A stretch of 64,000 nucleotides of DNA from the NCBI GenBank assembly GCA_021166685.1, contig JAJPEU010000005.1, positions 30,023 to 94,022 on the forward strand. Reading direction: 5' to 3'. The translations under genes and the position numbers were made by a program. This DNA comes from Sulfurovum sp. Lineage in GTDB: Bacteria; Campylobacterota; Campylobacteria; Campylobacterales; Sulfurovaceae. Shown piece by piece: positions 34,102 to 43,568 of the stretch. A model generated the notes under the pieces. The model was not told the origin of the DNA, ran no database searches, and was given only the letters and a program-made list of their open reading frames with translations. The stretch's first letter is position 1. The number at the start of each line of letters is the position of its first letter.

Positions 34102-34572
34102 ATGGTTATCGCTAAAAACAAACTTGTCGCTCTTGAATATCGCCTTACGGATAAAGAAGGCAATCTTCTCAATGAAAACGAAGAACCCATTATCTATCTG
34201 CATGGCGGCTATGGACATATCTTTAAGGCTCTGGAAGAGAGGCTGGAAGGAAAAGCGGTTGGAGATACTTTTTGTGTCACCCTATCACCCCAGGAGGCAT
34301 TTGGCGAATATGAAGAAGATCTGGTTGTCAGCGAGGCTCTCAGTGAACTTCCCGAGGATCTCTTTGTGGGTATGGAGATAGACGGCTACATGGAAGATGC
34401 TCCGGAGGATATTATTATCTATACGGTCACCCAAATTTATTCTGACCATGCGGTACTGGATGCGAATCATCCGCTTGCAGGAATCAGCCTCACCTTTGAA
34501 GGATCAGTTGATGAGATCCAAGAGATAGACGAAAAGGCTATCAAGGAGATACTTGAGCATCACCGCCATTGA
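34102..34572 (+). CDS. slyD: SlyD-like FKBP-type peptidyl-prolyl isomerase
   Basis: This 156-residue cytoplasmic prolyl isomerase and chaperone has the FKBP half-motif IYLHGGYGHIFKALEERLEG, the SPQEAFGEYEEDLV loop and an inserted IF chaperone domain (residues ~70-125), then ANHPLAGISLTFE. The E. coli-type His/Cys-rich nickel tail is absent; only HHRH remains at the C-terminus. It stands alone behind its own promoter and converges on the PAS-GGDEF gene. Confidence 0.92.
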   Translation: MVIAKNKLVALEYRLTDKEGNLLNENEEPIIYLHGGYGHIFKALEERLEGKAVGDTFCVTLSPQEAFGEYEEDLVVSEALSELPEDLFVGMEIDGYMEDAPEDIIIYTVTQIYSDHAVLDANHPLAGISLTFEGSVDEIQEIDEKAIKEILEHHRH

Positions 34573-34709
34573 AGCCGTCATGCATAAAAAAGTAAAACCC
34601 GATTACTCCAAATAAACATTTATCGTTTCAAATTAACCTGAAAGTTAGATTCTTTTGTCTTTGCTCCATGGCAAACAGAAGCATTGAACGTGCGTCATTA
34701 TATTAGTTA

Positions 34710-35972
34710 TCAATCATTTCCATAGAGATCAAGTTTATTTTCTCTTTTTTTGGCATACATTTTTTTATCTGTCTGCTTGAAAAAATCATAAATACTCTGT
34801 CCCTCATATTGGCCAACCCCGATACTCAATCCTATCGGATAACATTTTTTAATATCAGAAACGTCAAAAAGCTCTTCAAGTTTCCGGGTTGTTTTTTGAG
34901 CATTTTCTTCTGTTATGGAATACAGCAAAATCACAAATTCATCCCCGCCGTATCTAAATATATCATCACTTTTTCTGATATGTTGTTTTAAAAATTTTGC
35001 AATACGTCTAAGCGTATTGTCTCCCTCTTCATGCCCCAAAGTATCATTGACTGTTTTAAAATTATCAAGATCCACAAACATCATTGAAAAGTTTTCGCCG
35101 GCCTCCATATATCTGTCAACTGCTTTTTTTAATTTTAAATCAAGCATTTTCCGATTGAAAAGCTTGGTAAGAGCATCCAAATAAAGATCTCTGTTTAATT
35201 GCTGCTTATTTTTCTCTTCTTTGTCATAATTTTTACCGATTGAAACAAATCCGATGATAATTTCACCTTTGACAATAGGGGTAATGGTTTGCTTTTCATA
35301 ATATATTTCACCTTCAGAATTTTTATTGCAAAAAAGTGCTTCAATTGATTTTTTATTGAGAAGTTTTTTCCATAAATCTAGATAAAAATCATCCGAATGG
35401 TACCCTGAATTTAGTATTTTTGGATTTTGGCCTACAAGTTGTGAGATAGTATAGCCGCATCTTTTCAAGTAAGATGCATTGGCATGTATGTATTCTCCGT
35501 ACACATTAAACAAAGCTATAGAATCATGGTTTTGATCAATCGCTTTTTTAAAAAGCTTTATATGATCAAGCAGTTTTTGGGCGGTTGAGACATCTTTTTG
35601 GATAGAAATGAAAGCTATCAAATTTTTATTTTCATCATAAACCGGTGATATATTCCACTCGACCCAATATTCTTGTCCGTCTTTGGTGTAGTTTATCGTT
35701 TTACCTTCAAAATACGCTTCATTTTTTAGACACTCTTTAAGTCTCTTTAAAACCTCTTTGTCTGTTTTTTCACCTTGGAGTATTCTGGGGGTCCGCCCTA
35801 AAATTTCTTCTTTTGCGTAGCCACTCATTTTTGTAAAAGCATCATTGACGTAAACAATTTTTGGATGGTCGCCCTCCAGAAAACAAGTAGTTATCACCAT
35901 TGGACTGTATGATTGCTCAAATATAGTGAGTTCAAATGGATTTAGCTCTAAATTTCCATTCTTTAAAATCAA
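34710..35972 (-). CDS. PAS-PAS-GGDEF diguanylate cyclase
   Basis: The 420-residue cytoplasmic protein has two PAS domains (residues ~20-130, with GRTPRILQG, and ~140-255) and a C-terminal GGDEF domain with an intact RYGGDEF active site, so it should make cyclic di-GMP. No membrane segment was seen. The first PAS resembles LOV domains in its GRxxRxLQG motif but lacks the flavin-binding cysteine. The track start (36056) is TTG without a ribosome site; TTG at 35972 follows AGAGGGG and is preferred. An I-site RxxD upstream of GGDEF is not evident. A shared promoter-like motif lies near 36114. Confidence 0.88.
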   Translation of the reverse strand: MILKNGNLELNPFELTIFEQSYSPMVITTCFLEGDHPKIVYVNDAFTKMSGYAKEEILGRTPRILQGEKTDKEVLKRLKECLKNEAYFEGKTINYTKDGQEYWVEWNISPVYDENKNLIAFISIQKDVSTAQKLLDHIKLFKKAIDQNHDSIALFNVYGEYIHANASYLKRCGYTISQLVGQNPKILNSGYHSDDFYLDLWKKLLNKKSIEALFCNKNSEGEIYYEKQTITPIVKGEIIIGFVSIGKNYDKEEKNKQQLNRDLYLDALTKLFNRKMLDLKLKKAVDRYMEAGENFSMMFVDLDNFKTVNDTLGHEEGDNTLRRIAKFLKQHIRKSDDIFRYGGDEFVILLYSITEENAQKTTRKLEELFDVSDIKKCYPIGLSIGVGQYEGQSIYDFFKQTDKKMYAKKRENKLDLYGND

Positions 35973-36113
35973 AGTAACCCCTCTCTTTTGTCTAGGTTTA
36001 AACCAAAACCAGACAAGCCCTCTTTTTTCATAATTGATGCTTATATTGTATCTCAAATTTCATAGGAGATACTGACATTCTATTGCTTCTTGGTATGAAA
36101 AAATGAAAAATTG

Positions 36114-36132
36114 GATATTTTCGGCTATACTT
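36114..36132 (+). promoter_or_regulatory. Promoter-like motif (TTTTCGGCTATACT)
   Basis: GATATTTTCGGCTATACTT, with TATACT as the -10-like part, closely matches the sites at 3522 and 41894. It would read towards the CxxC membrane protein gene at 36231, leaving a ~90-nt leader. Confidence 0.4.
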
Positions 36133-36230
36133 TAATCCATTTGATTGTCAATGGCAAAAATAGGCATAAAAAACGATAAGTAATTATAATATTGTTCCCC
36201 ATGAATAGTATTGGATTAAAAAGGTGAAAG

Positions 36231-36848
36231 ATGAATGAAAAAATTAATAGCATTGCGCAACAAATCAGAGAATTGCAAGTCGAACTAGAAGCAGAACTCA
36301 AGAAAAAACAATCGGATTTTTTTTATAGGATCGAAAACAGTAAAGCAGTCTTTGAGCAAAAAGTTATCAATGAAGGAAAAGCTAAAATTGTCAGTTCACT
36401 GGAATATCTCTCTTCGTTTTCGATGCTTGCCGTTTTAACTATTCCTTTTATTTGGGCGATGATGATACCGGCATTACTGGTTGATATCTTTGTAACTATT
36501 TATCAATATATTTGCTTTCCTATATACAAAATTCCAAAAGTAAAAAGAGGTGATTATATCATTATGGACCGATACAATCTTTTCTATCTGGATCAGGTTG
36601 AAAAAGTAAATTGCTGGTATTGCGAATACTTTAACGGCGTTATCTATTATGTGAGAGAAATAGCTGCCCGAACCGAACAGTTTTGGTGTCCCATTAAGCA
36701 TGCAAAAAACATCAAAGACAAACATTCAAGGTATGACTATTTTTTTGACTATGGAGATTATACTGCCTACAGAAAAGAACTTGAAAAAAGAAGAAGCAGC
36801 TTTGAAGACCTTAAAGAAAAAAAAGACACGGAGCACAAAGACGCTTAA
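36231..36848 (+). CDS. CxxC-containing membrane protein of unknown function
   Basis: In this 205-residue protein, residues 1-60 are a Lys/Glu-rich coiled-coil-like helix, then two adjacent hydrophobic segments (~62-80 and 82-100). A conserved-looking domain follows, with NCWYCEYFNG (CxxC), the charged REIAARTEQFWCPIKHA and several Tyr/His. The Cys/His set could bind metal. I do not recognise a named family. AAGGTG precedes the ATG. Its stop overlaps the stop of the ABC permease tail to tail (TTAA), and it is divergent from the GGDEF gene. Confidence 0.75.
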   Translation: MNEKINSIAQQIRELQVELEAELKKKQSDFFYRIENSKAVFEQKVINEGKAKIVSSLEYLSSFSMLAVLTIPFIWAMMIPALLVDIFVTIYQYICFPIYKIPKVKRGDYIIMDRYNLFYLDQVEKVNCWYCEYFNGVIYYVREIAARTEQFWCPIKHAKNIKDKHSRYDYFFDYGDYTAYRKELEKRRSSFEDLKEKKDTEHKDA

Positions 36849-37966
36849 CGCTGTACCTCCAAGCTTCTTCTGAAGGCAAAGAGTGCGAACACAAAAAAAA
36901 GTAGCCCTATGGCAAATATGGCAACCAAATCTTTCCAGACAACATCTATCCCCGCGCCCCTAAAAAGTATCGCTTTTGCAATATCTACATAATGGCTTGT
37001 CGGAGAGATTGACATAATATATTGAATCGCCAAAGGCATACTTTCATACGGTGTCAACCCTCCGGAAAGCATAATCAGCGGCAACACAATTAAAATAAAC
37101 AACATTCCTATTTGCGGCATTGTATTTGCGACTGTTCCCATGAATATTCCCATTGAAGCCGTAGAAAACAAAAGCAAAAAAACACTAAGCAAAAACAGAG
37201 GCATTGATCCGGACAATGGGACCTTCAAAACTATTTCCACCACAACAAGCAATCCGAATGCAATCCCAAGTAAAATCACAAATCCCATTGACCATATTTT
37301 TGCCAACATAATTTCCGAAGGATACAAAGGCATAACCAAAAGATGCTCGATTGTCCCATGTTCTCGTTCCCTGATTAATGCAGCGCCTGCTAAAAGTATA
37401 GATAATGTAATGATGTTATTAATCACTTCATTGATGCTTCCAAACCAGCTGCTTGTCAAATTGGGGTTATACTTAAAATTGCTCACCAAATGAATGGGCA
37501 TGTTTTGAGACGGGGCTTTGAGATAGGCAGACACCTCCTGTAAAATAATCTGATTAATGTACCCCGCGCCAATGCCTGCTTGTGTCATTCTGGTTGCATC
37601 AATATTTAACTGCACTTCTGATTTTTGCCCCTTTAGAATATTTTTTTCAAACCCATTGGGGATCACCGCCACAAACGTATAGTATCCAGAATCCATTCCG
37701 GCATCCATAGCTTCAAAAGATATGATTTGAGGCGTATTGAATCTCGGTTTACAAAAAGCGTCTATAATCCTGCCTGAAAGTATCGAACGGTCTTCATCCA
37801 CAAAGGCAATAGAAGCATTTTTGATATCTACCGATGCTGCTACAGCCGCTGCATATATCCCAAGACTAAATGAATAAACAATCAAAATCAACATAATCCT
37901 ATCTCTCAGCAGAGTTCTAAGCTCTTTGAGGCCGAGGCGATAAATATTCAAAATATGTTTCGACAT
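36845..37966 (-). CDS. yhhJ: ABC-2 type permease (YhhJ-like)
   Basis: This 373-residue inner-membrane permease has an N-terminal membrane helix (residues ~22-42), a ~130-residue periplasmic domain and five C-terminal helices typical of ABC-2 permeases (IREREHGTIEHLLVMPL is the family motif). It is the third gene of the HlyD-RbbA-YhhJ operon; the start shares one base with the RbbA stop (TAATG). It probably forms the second half of the membrane channel with the permease domain fused to RbbA. Confidence 0.9.
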   Translation of the reverse strand: MSKHILNIYRLGLKELRTLLRDRIMLILIVYSFSLGIYAAAVAASVDIKNASIAFVDEDRSILSGRIIDAFCKPRFNTPQIISFEAMDAGMDSGYYTFVAVIPNGFEKNILKGQKSEVQLNIDATRMTQAGIGAGYINQIILQEVSAYLKAPSQNMPIHLVSNFKYNPNLTSSWFGSINEVINNIITLSILLAGAALIREREHGTIEHLLVMPLYPSEIMLAKIWSMGFVILLGIAFGLLVVVEIVLKVPLSGSMPLFLLSVFLLLFSTASMGIFMGTVANTMPQIGMLFILIVLPLIMLSGGLTPYESMPLAIQYIMSISPTSHYVDIAKAILFRGAGIDVVWKDLVAIFAIGLLFFVFALFAFRRSLEVQR

Positions 37967-40665
37967 TAGCTTTCCTGTTTTTTCAATGCCAGCACACTTA
38001 AAAAAGTGATAACAAAAATCGAAAGAATCAATGCCCCAAAATCAACATATAGATCAAAAAATGCAACATCTTTACTAAAAATTCCACGGCTAATAATGGA
38101 AAAATAGGTTGCAGGAAAAATATTTCCTACAAGAAAGCCCATTCCTTCAAGCGAACTGACAGGCTCCATAAGGCCTGAATAATTTATAGTTGGCAAAAGT
38201 GTTGCAATAGCTGCAGTGCCCAGTGCGGCGATTTGCGTTTTTGCAAACGCGGATATCAAAAGGCCCATGCCTGTTGTTGCAACTACATACAGTAATGCAG
38301 CAGCAAACAAAACAATAAAACTGCCCTTCATAGGCACACCAAATACAAATACAGCCAAAAAAACCATGCCCATAAAACCGATCATACTCACCACAACATA
38401 AGGAAGCTGTTTTCCAAGTAAAAATTCCAATTTGGTTACCGGAGTAGCATAAAAATTTGTGATGGATCCTAATTCTTTTTCTCTCACCACGCTAAGGGCC
38501 ATCAGTATCGAAGGAATAAATATCAAAAGCATAGGAATCACTGCCGGAACCATCGCATAAATACTTTTAAAATCCTGATTGTAGCGATATCTCATCTGCA
38601 CATCAACAAAAGTTTGCGCCCGGTCATAAAGTTGCCCTATATAGCTGCTGTGCAAGCCTGCAACGTAGCCCTGAATCGTTTCAGCCCTAAAGGGCACTGT
38701 TCCGTCTATCCACACTCCAACCTCAACACTTTGCCCTTTTTGTACATTTCTTCCGAAATTTGCAGGTATCTCAATGGCTAAACTAATCTGGCCGCTTTTC
38801 ATTTTTTCATCCAATTGACTTTGAGATTCCAAAGGTTCATGTTCTATAAAGTACTTTGAGCCGGCAATATATTGAATATAGTTCCTGCTCTGCGGTGTCT
38901 TATCATTGTCTAGCACCGAAAACTTCAAATCTTCAATATCCATATTGATACCGTATCCCATCACCAGCATAAGGATCATTGTGCCAACCAATGCAAATGT
39001 CAATCGGATCGGATCCCTTATAAGCTCCAATGACTCGCGATACACATATCCCAAAAAACGCATGAAAGAAAAAAAATCATTGGCGTTCTTGGGGCTGCTT
39101 TTATGAAGTATAATTTTGTTATTTGTGTCCCTATCCTTTCCGATTGCATCATAAAGATAATCTACAAAGGCCTCTTCTAGATTTTTTTTGTTTTTAGAAG
39201 CGATTAAATTTTGAGGAGTATCGCTTATAAGTACTTTGCCTTGGTGCATCAAAGAAATTCTGTTGCACCTCTCCCCCTCATCCATAAAATGCGTAGAAAT
39301 AAAAATGGTTACGCCGTCATTGTGTGCAAGATCAATTAAAAATTCCCAAAAATTATCCCGCGATACAGGATCAACACCGGAGGTCGGTTCATCAAGTATC
39401 AGCATTTTTGGTTTATGTATTACAGCGGCAGCCAAGGATAAACGCTGCTTGATCCCCAAAGGCAAATCTTCTGACAATGTATTTTCATGCTTTTTAAGAT
39501 CAAAACGCGTCAGCATCTCTTCGACTCTTGCATCTATTTTGTCACGATTGATATGATATAGTTGCGCATGCAGAACAAGATTTTGAATTACTGTCAATTC
39601 GCTATAGAGCGAGAAAGATTGCGTCATGTATCCCACATTTTTTTTCATCTCCAAGAGATCGCTTTTGATGGACTTTCCAAAAACCTTGACACTCCCTTCA
39701 CTGGGCGCAAGCAAACCTGTCAGCATTTTCATTGTAGTCGTTTTTCCGCAACCGTTGGATCCCAAAAAACCAAAAATTTCACCTTGTTTTATTTGAAAAT
39801 TTACCCGATCCACTGCAGTAAAATCTCCAAATTTCATCGTAAGGTTTTCAGCTTCTATGACATATCCGTTGGTATGATTTGCTGCATTAGGCATCATTGT
39901 CAAATCAGTATGATTGCGTCTTTGTACTTGGGGCAACAATGCTATATAGGCTGAATCTATGCTGTCTGTTTTGGTTAATTCCAAGAGCTCCCGCGGTGTT
40001 GCATTTGCAAGAATCTTGCCGTTATTGATCGCAATAATATGATCAAACTTTTGTGCCTCTTGCATATATGCCGTTGCCACCAAAACACTCATTCCCTGCT
40101 GCATCGTTCTTATTTGATCAATAATCTCCCAAAATTGCCTTCTCGACAAAGGATCGACACCGGTTGTGGGTTCATCCAAAATCAGTAAATCCGGATCATG
40201 AATCAAAGCGCAACAAAGACCAAGTTTTTGCTTCATTCCTCCGGAAAGCTTTCCTGCAGGCCTGTCTTTAAATTCATAAAGCCCAAGACTCTTCATGAGC
40301 GCATCAATCCTCCCTTGTCTCTCGTTGCGCCCCTGTCTAAACAATCGAGCAAAAAATTCAATATTTTCATAAACAGAAAGAGACATATAAAGATTTTTAC
40401 CAAGTCCTTGCGGCATATAGGCTATTTTTGGATAAATACGGCTGCGATAGTTGGCATCATTGATATCTCCGCCAAACACCTCAACTGTGCCTGTCTGGAT
40501 TTTGCGGACTCCGGCTATAATAGACAGCAAAGTTGATTTTCCCATACCGTCCGGACCAATAAACCCAACAATACAGTTGGACGGTATTTCCAGCGCTATA
40601 TCTTCCAGTGCTGCTGTCTTGCCATACGTGTGCGAGAGATTTTTTATCTTGGCAACAGTATCCAT
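37966..40665 (-). CDS. rbbA: RbbA-type ABC transporter: two ATPase domains fused to a permease
   Basis: In this 899-residue protein, NBD1 (~1-250) has Walker A GPDGMGKST, signature LSGGMKQ and Walker B LLILDEP. NBD2 (~270-500) has GSNGCGKTT and LILDEPTSGVDP, but its signature is degenerate (LPLGIKQ). The C-terminal ~370 residues form an ABC-2 permease. E. coli RbbA/YhiH has the same layout and has been reported to associate with ribosomes, while the operon with HlyD and YhhJ partners looks like an exporter. The substrate is unknown. The start is 1 nt after the HlyD stop. Confidence 0.93.
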   Translation of the reverse strand: MDTVAKIKNLSHTYGKTAALEDIALEIPSNCIVGFIGPDGMGKSTLLSIIAGVRKIQTGTVEVFGGDINDANYRSRIYPKIAYMPQGLGKNLYMSLSVYENIEFFARLFRQGRNERQGRIDALMKSLGLYEFKDRPAGKLSGGMKQKLGLCCALIHDPDLLILDEPTTGVDPLSRRQFWEIIDQIRTMQQGMSVLVATAYMQEAQKFDHIIAINNGKILANATPRELLELTKTDSIDSAYIALLPQVQRRNHTDLTMMPNAANHTNGYVIEAENLTMKFGDFTAVDRVNFQIKQGEIFGFLGSNGCGKTTTMKMLTGLLAPSEGSVKVFGKSIKSDLLEMKKNVGYMTQSFSLYSELTVIQNLVLHAQLYHINRDKIDARVEEMLTRFDLKKHENTLSEDLPLGIKQRLSLAAAVIHKPKMLILDEPTSGVDPVSRDNFWEFLIDLAHNDGVTIFISTHFMDEGERCNRISLMHQGKVLISDTPQNLIASKNKKNLEEAFVDYLYDAIGKDRDTNNKIILHKSSPKNANDFFSFMRFLGYVYRESLELIRDPIRLTFALVGTMILMLVMGYGINMDIEDLKFSVLDNDKTPQSRNYIQYIAGSKYFIEHEPLESQSQLDEKMKSGQISLAIEIPANFGRNVQKGQSVEVGVWIDGTVPFRAETIQGYVAGLHSSYIGQLYDRAQTFVDVQMRYRYNQDFKSIYAMVPAVIPMLLIFIPSILMALSVVREKELGSITNFYATPVTKLEFLLGKQLPYVVVSMIGFMGMVFLAVFVFGVPMKGSFIVLFAAALLYVVATTGMGLLISAFAKTQIAALGTAAIATLLPTINYSGLMEPVSSLEGMGFLVGNIFPATYFSIISRGIFSKDVAFFDLYVDFGALILSIFVITFLSVLALKKQES

Positions 40666-40666
40666 T

Positions 40667-41674
40667 TCAGTTCACATTTTCTGTATGGGCTTTAGGCAGA
40701 TTGCTTAGCTCTTTTGGCCAAGACGCTGCTTCGTTCAAGCGAATATACGTCATTCCGGGGAGGCCGGTTTTTATCTTATTGAGATGCTCTTTAAGCAGAT
40801 TGATATCAACGGTTGCCTTGATCCTGAACATCAGTTTTTCCCGTTCACTTTTGGTTTCTATCTGCTTGGGTGTAAACTGAGCCTGAGGGGACACAAAAGT
40901 GACTTTCGCTGGAATAGCAATCGCCGGTATGGCATCCAGAACAATTCTTGCTTCAGAGCCGTATTCCACCAATCCGGCTTGGGAAGTCGGCAGGAAAATA
41001 GTCATATACGTATCAAGCAGATCCAGTACCACCATGACTCTTGATCCGCTTCCAACCACTTCTCCGGGTTCTGCCAATCTGTACAAGACTCTTCCCTTTA
41101 CAGGGGCATAGAGTGTACTGTCTTTAATGTTCACTCTGACTGCATCAGCTTGAGCCATTGCCGCCTCTATGGCCGCATTTGATGCATCCGCATGTGCTTT
41201 AGCTGATTCTAGATCGGCTTGTGCTGATTTATAGGCAGTTTCATACTGTTGATATTGCAGCAAGGATATACTTTTGCTATCGTAAAGCTGTACTCCCCTT
41301 AAATAGTTTTCATGTTTTAAGGCCAATTCGCTTTTCTTTTGTTCCACAATAGCCAATGCGTAATTTTTGTTTTGCTCGGCTTGTCTAATTTGCGCATTTG
41401 CTACTCGCAGCTTGGCCTCAAGTTCGTCCGAATCCAGCTTGGCTAGCATTTGACCTTTTTCTACAATATCCCCCTCTTTTGCATAAATCTCAAGCAATCT
41501 GCCTGGAATTTTTGTAGCAATATTGACTTCAGTTGCTTCAATCCTTCCATTACCGTATGCAAAATCTTCAGATATTTTTGGCGCATTAATATAAGGACTA
41601 ACGAAATAATATGAAAGGAAGATCAGCACAACGGCTGCGATTGATACGATCCACTTAAACGCTGTTTTAATCAT
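40667..41674 (-). CDS. yhiI: HlyD-family membrane fusion protein (YhiI-like)
   Basis: In this 335-residue periplasmic adaptor, one N-terminal membrane anchor (residues ~8-26) is followed by a biotinyl-lipoyl-like half (GRLLEIYAKEGDIVEKGQMLAKL), a long Gln/Ala-rich coiled-coil hairpin (~80-190) and the second half (STLYAPVKGRVLYRL). It links inner-membrane pumps to an outer-membrane channel, and no TolC gene is seen here. It is the first gene of the exporter operon and divergent from ycaO; the shared gap contains a 26-bp near-palindrome. Confidence 0.93.
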   Translation of the reverse strand: MIKTAFKWIVSIAAVVLIFLSYYFVSPYINAPKISEDFAYGNGRIEATEVNIATKIPGRLLEIYAKEGDIVEKGQMLAKLDSDELEAKLRVANAQIRQAEQNKNYALAIVEQKKSELALKHENYLRGVQLYDSKSISLLQYQQYETAYKSAQADLESAKAHADASNAAIEAAMAQADAVRVNIKDSTLYAPVKGRVLYRLAEPGEVVGSGSRVMVVLDLLDTYMTIFLPTSQAGLVEYGSEARIVLDAIPAIAIPAKVTFVSPQAQFTPKQIETKSEREKLMFRIKATVDINLLKEHLNKIKTGLPGMTYIRLNEAASWPKELSNLPKAHTENVN

Positions 41675-41721
41675 TGTCTTTCCTCTTTATGCAAACAATA
41701 TTCCAATGCAAGATCTGTCCC

Positions 41722-41747
41722 AGCAACAGAAGATCTCTTTTGTTGCT
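41722..41747. promoter_or_regulatory. 26-bp near-perfect palindrome upstream of the exporter operon
   Basis: AGCAACAGAAGA faces TCTTTTGTTGCT around a central TC. All positions are complementary except one G-T. It is 48 bp upstream of the HlyD start in a 271-bp divergent gap. This form fits a TetR-type operator, and RbbA operons often have such regulators, but none is encoded here. As RNA it would fold into a strong hairpin. Confidence 0.5.
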
Positions 41748-41893
41748 CACTCAAGCAAAATATCTTTCCAAGATGATATCTAAAACCTGTTTAACATACA
41801 GCTTTCAGCAGGGTGCACACCGTTCAAAATCATAATACAGCCTCTTTTTTGCTTTTAATGAACAGCGCGCAAGAACACATTGAAAAGATTGTC

Positions 41894-41911
41894 TATTTTT
41901 CAGCTATACTC
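41894..41911 (+). promoter_or_regulatory. Promoter-like motif upstream of ycaO
   Basis: TATTTTTCAGCTATACTC, with TATACT as the -10-like hexamer, lies 35-52 nt upstream of the ycaO ATG. It matches the sites at 3522 and 36114, so it is the best promoter candidate for this gene. Confidence 0.45.
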
Positions 41912-41945
41912 TGCTATTTAAAACTTTCAAAAAGAGCATACATCC

Positions 41946-43568
41946 ATGAACCTTTTATCCAAAAATGCACCTTTAGAGCAATCCATTGCAAAAATGAAAG
42001 CTGTTTTGGCAGACGCAGGGTGCAAAATCATTTTTTCTGAAGAGAAGCATCCTTTGGAATATTGCTATTCGGTCAATCTTTCTTCCGCAGAAGCACCCAA
42101 ACATATCTATTCCAACGGAAAGGGAATATGCTCCGAGGCGTCAATGGCAAGCGCTCTAGGGGAGTACATCGAACGCCTGCAGACCAATAATTTTTTTACC
42201 GACTTTTATCTGCCCGGCCGAACCTATTATCCCGACCAGATTGCATTTGATTTTGGAAAAGATTGTCTCAATGATACTTTGCGTCAGATGTATGACCCCC
42301 TGCAAGAGCTCCATGACGAAGATCTTGTAGACTATAACAGCGACTATGAGGACAGGATTGTCTCATTGCCTTTTACCGACTATATAACCAAAGAGCGGGT
42401 TTATTTTCCTCTTAATATTCTTAACAATCTCTATACAAGCAATGGTTTGGCAACAGGAAACACGCCCCAAGAAGCCCAAGTGCAGGCACTCAGTGAAATC
42501 TACGAACGTTACGTCAAATTGGAGATCATCAAAAAAGGCTACGCGCTCCCCGCTTACCCTGAAGATATTCTAAGCTCATTTAAAAAAGTTTATCACGATG
42601 TAACAGCACTAAGGAAGTCGGGCTATAGTGTTGAAGTGCTTGATGCGTCGCTGGAAGGAAAGTATCCCGTCACTGCCATATCCCTCATCAATCCTCACAA
42701 CGGGACTCTATTTGTCTCTTTTGGCGCACATCCTCTTTTGGAGGTATCACTTGAGAGAACGATGACCGAACTTATGCAGGGCCGCGGGCTTGAAAATCTC
42801 AATACGTTTGAAACACCTACCTTTGACATGAGTCTTGTTGCGGACAATTTCAATCTTGAATCACACTTTATAGACTCTAACGGCAAACTGGGGTTTGGTT
42901 TTTTGAGCGCCCGAAAAAGCTTTGCTTATACCCCGTGGGTGTATGACGGTGCGACAACCCAGGATGAACTGAACTATCTCGTTGGAATTTTACACTCCAT
43001 AAACAAAAAGATGTATCTTAGGGAATATGATTATCTCGGGTTTTATTCTTGCCAAATCATTATTCCGGGAGTATCGGAGGTCTATCCGATAGAAGATCTT
43101 GTCTATAATAACAAAAATGCCGGCAAACAAATCCGTCACATGGTATTGCATTTTACAGAGTATGATCCAGAAGAGATACTTGATAGCATAGAACCGCTGG
43201 ACGAATCACTAGATGTGGGAAATTATATCGGTGTTATTTTTGAAAATAATTTTACATTAGCCCAATTTAAAGCACAAATGTATCTGCTTTTAGGTTACAC
43301 TGAAAATGCACTGATACTGCTTGAATTTGGATCTGATCGTATGGGGCATATCGTTGCAGAATTGATTCGGATGGAAAAAGAAGGTTTCCATTTCAAGGAG
43401 TACAAAGAGGCTTTGTTTGCTATTTTTACTCCTCAAAAAGTCGAAAAAGCCCAACGCATACTCAAAGGAGAAGCGTTTCTTATCGATACAGCCTTTCATC
43501 AGGATTATCACAATGTATTGGCATTGTATGATCGTCTTGAGCATAAAAAAATCGCTCAAAAAAAGTAA
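41946..43568 (+). CDS. ycaO: YcaO-domain protein (E. coli YcaO type)
   Basis: In this 540-residue protein, the YcaO fold covers residues ~40-400 with the ATP-binding motifs GICSEASMASALGEYIERL and VQALSEIYERYV. The C-terminal ~140 residues form helical repeats (FKAQMYLLLGYTENALILLEF) as in E. coli YcaO, which promotes RimO-dependent methylthiolation of ribosomal protein S12. RiPP-type YcaO enzymes differ by a proline-rich C-terminus, which is absent. It is monocistronic, divergent from the ABC exporter, and the last gene before mltD. Confidence 0.9.
   Translation: MNLLSKNAPLEQSIAKMKAVLADAGCKIIFSEEKHPLEYCYSVNLSSAEAPKHIYSNGKGICSEASMASALGEYIERLQTNNFFTDFYLPGRTYYPDQIAFDFGKDCLNDTLRQMYDPLQELHDEDLVDYNSDYEDRIVSLPFTDYITKERVYFPLNILNNLYTSNGLATGNTPQEAQVQALSEIYERYVKLEIIKKGYALPAYPEDILSSFKKVYHDVTALRKSGYSVEVLDASLEGKYPVTAISLINPHNGTLFVSFGAHPLLEVSLERTMTELMQGRGLENLNTFETPTFDMSLVADNFNLESHFIDSNGKLGFGFLSARKSFAYTPWVYDGATTQDELNYLVGILHSINKKMYLREYDYLGFYSCQIIIPGVSEVYPIEDLVYNNKNAGKQIRHMVLHFTEYDPEEILDSIEPLDESLDVGNYIGVIFENNFTLAQFKAQMYLLLGYTENALILLEFGSDRMGHIVAELIRMEKEGFHFKEYKEALFAIFTPQKVEKAQRILKGEAFLIDTAFHQDYHNVLALYDRLEHKKIAQKK

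Noticed and set aside
34710-35972. LOV photoreceptor in the PAS-GGDEF protein
   Set aside because: The motif reads GRTPRILQG, without the flavin-adduct cysteine of GxNCRFLQ, so it is an ordinary PAS domain.
41813-42040. 75-codon plus-strand ORF in the gap before ycaO, considered as a RiPP precursor
   Set aside because: It overlaps the ycaO start in another frame, has no leader/core layout, and this YcaO is of the E. coli type without the proline-rich tail of RiPP enzymes.
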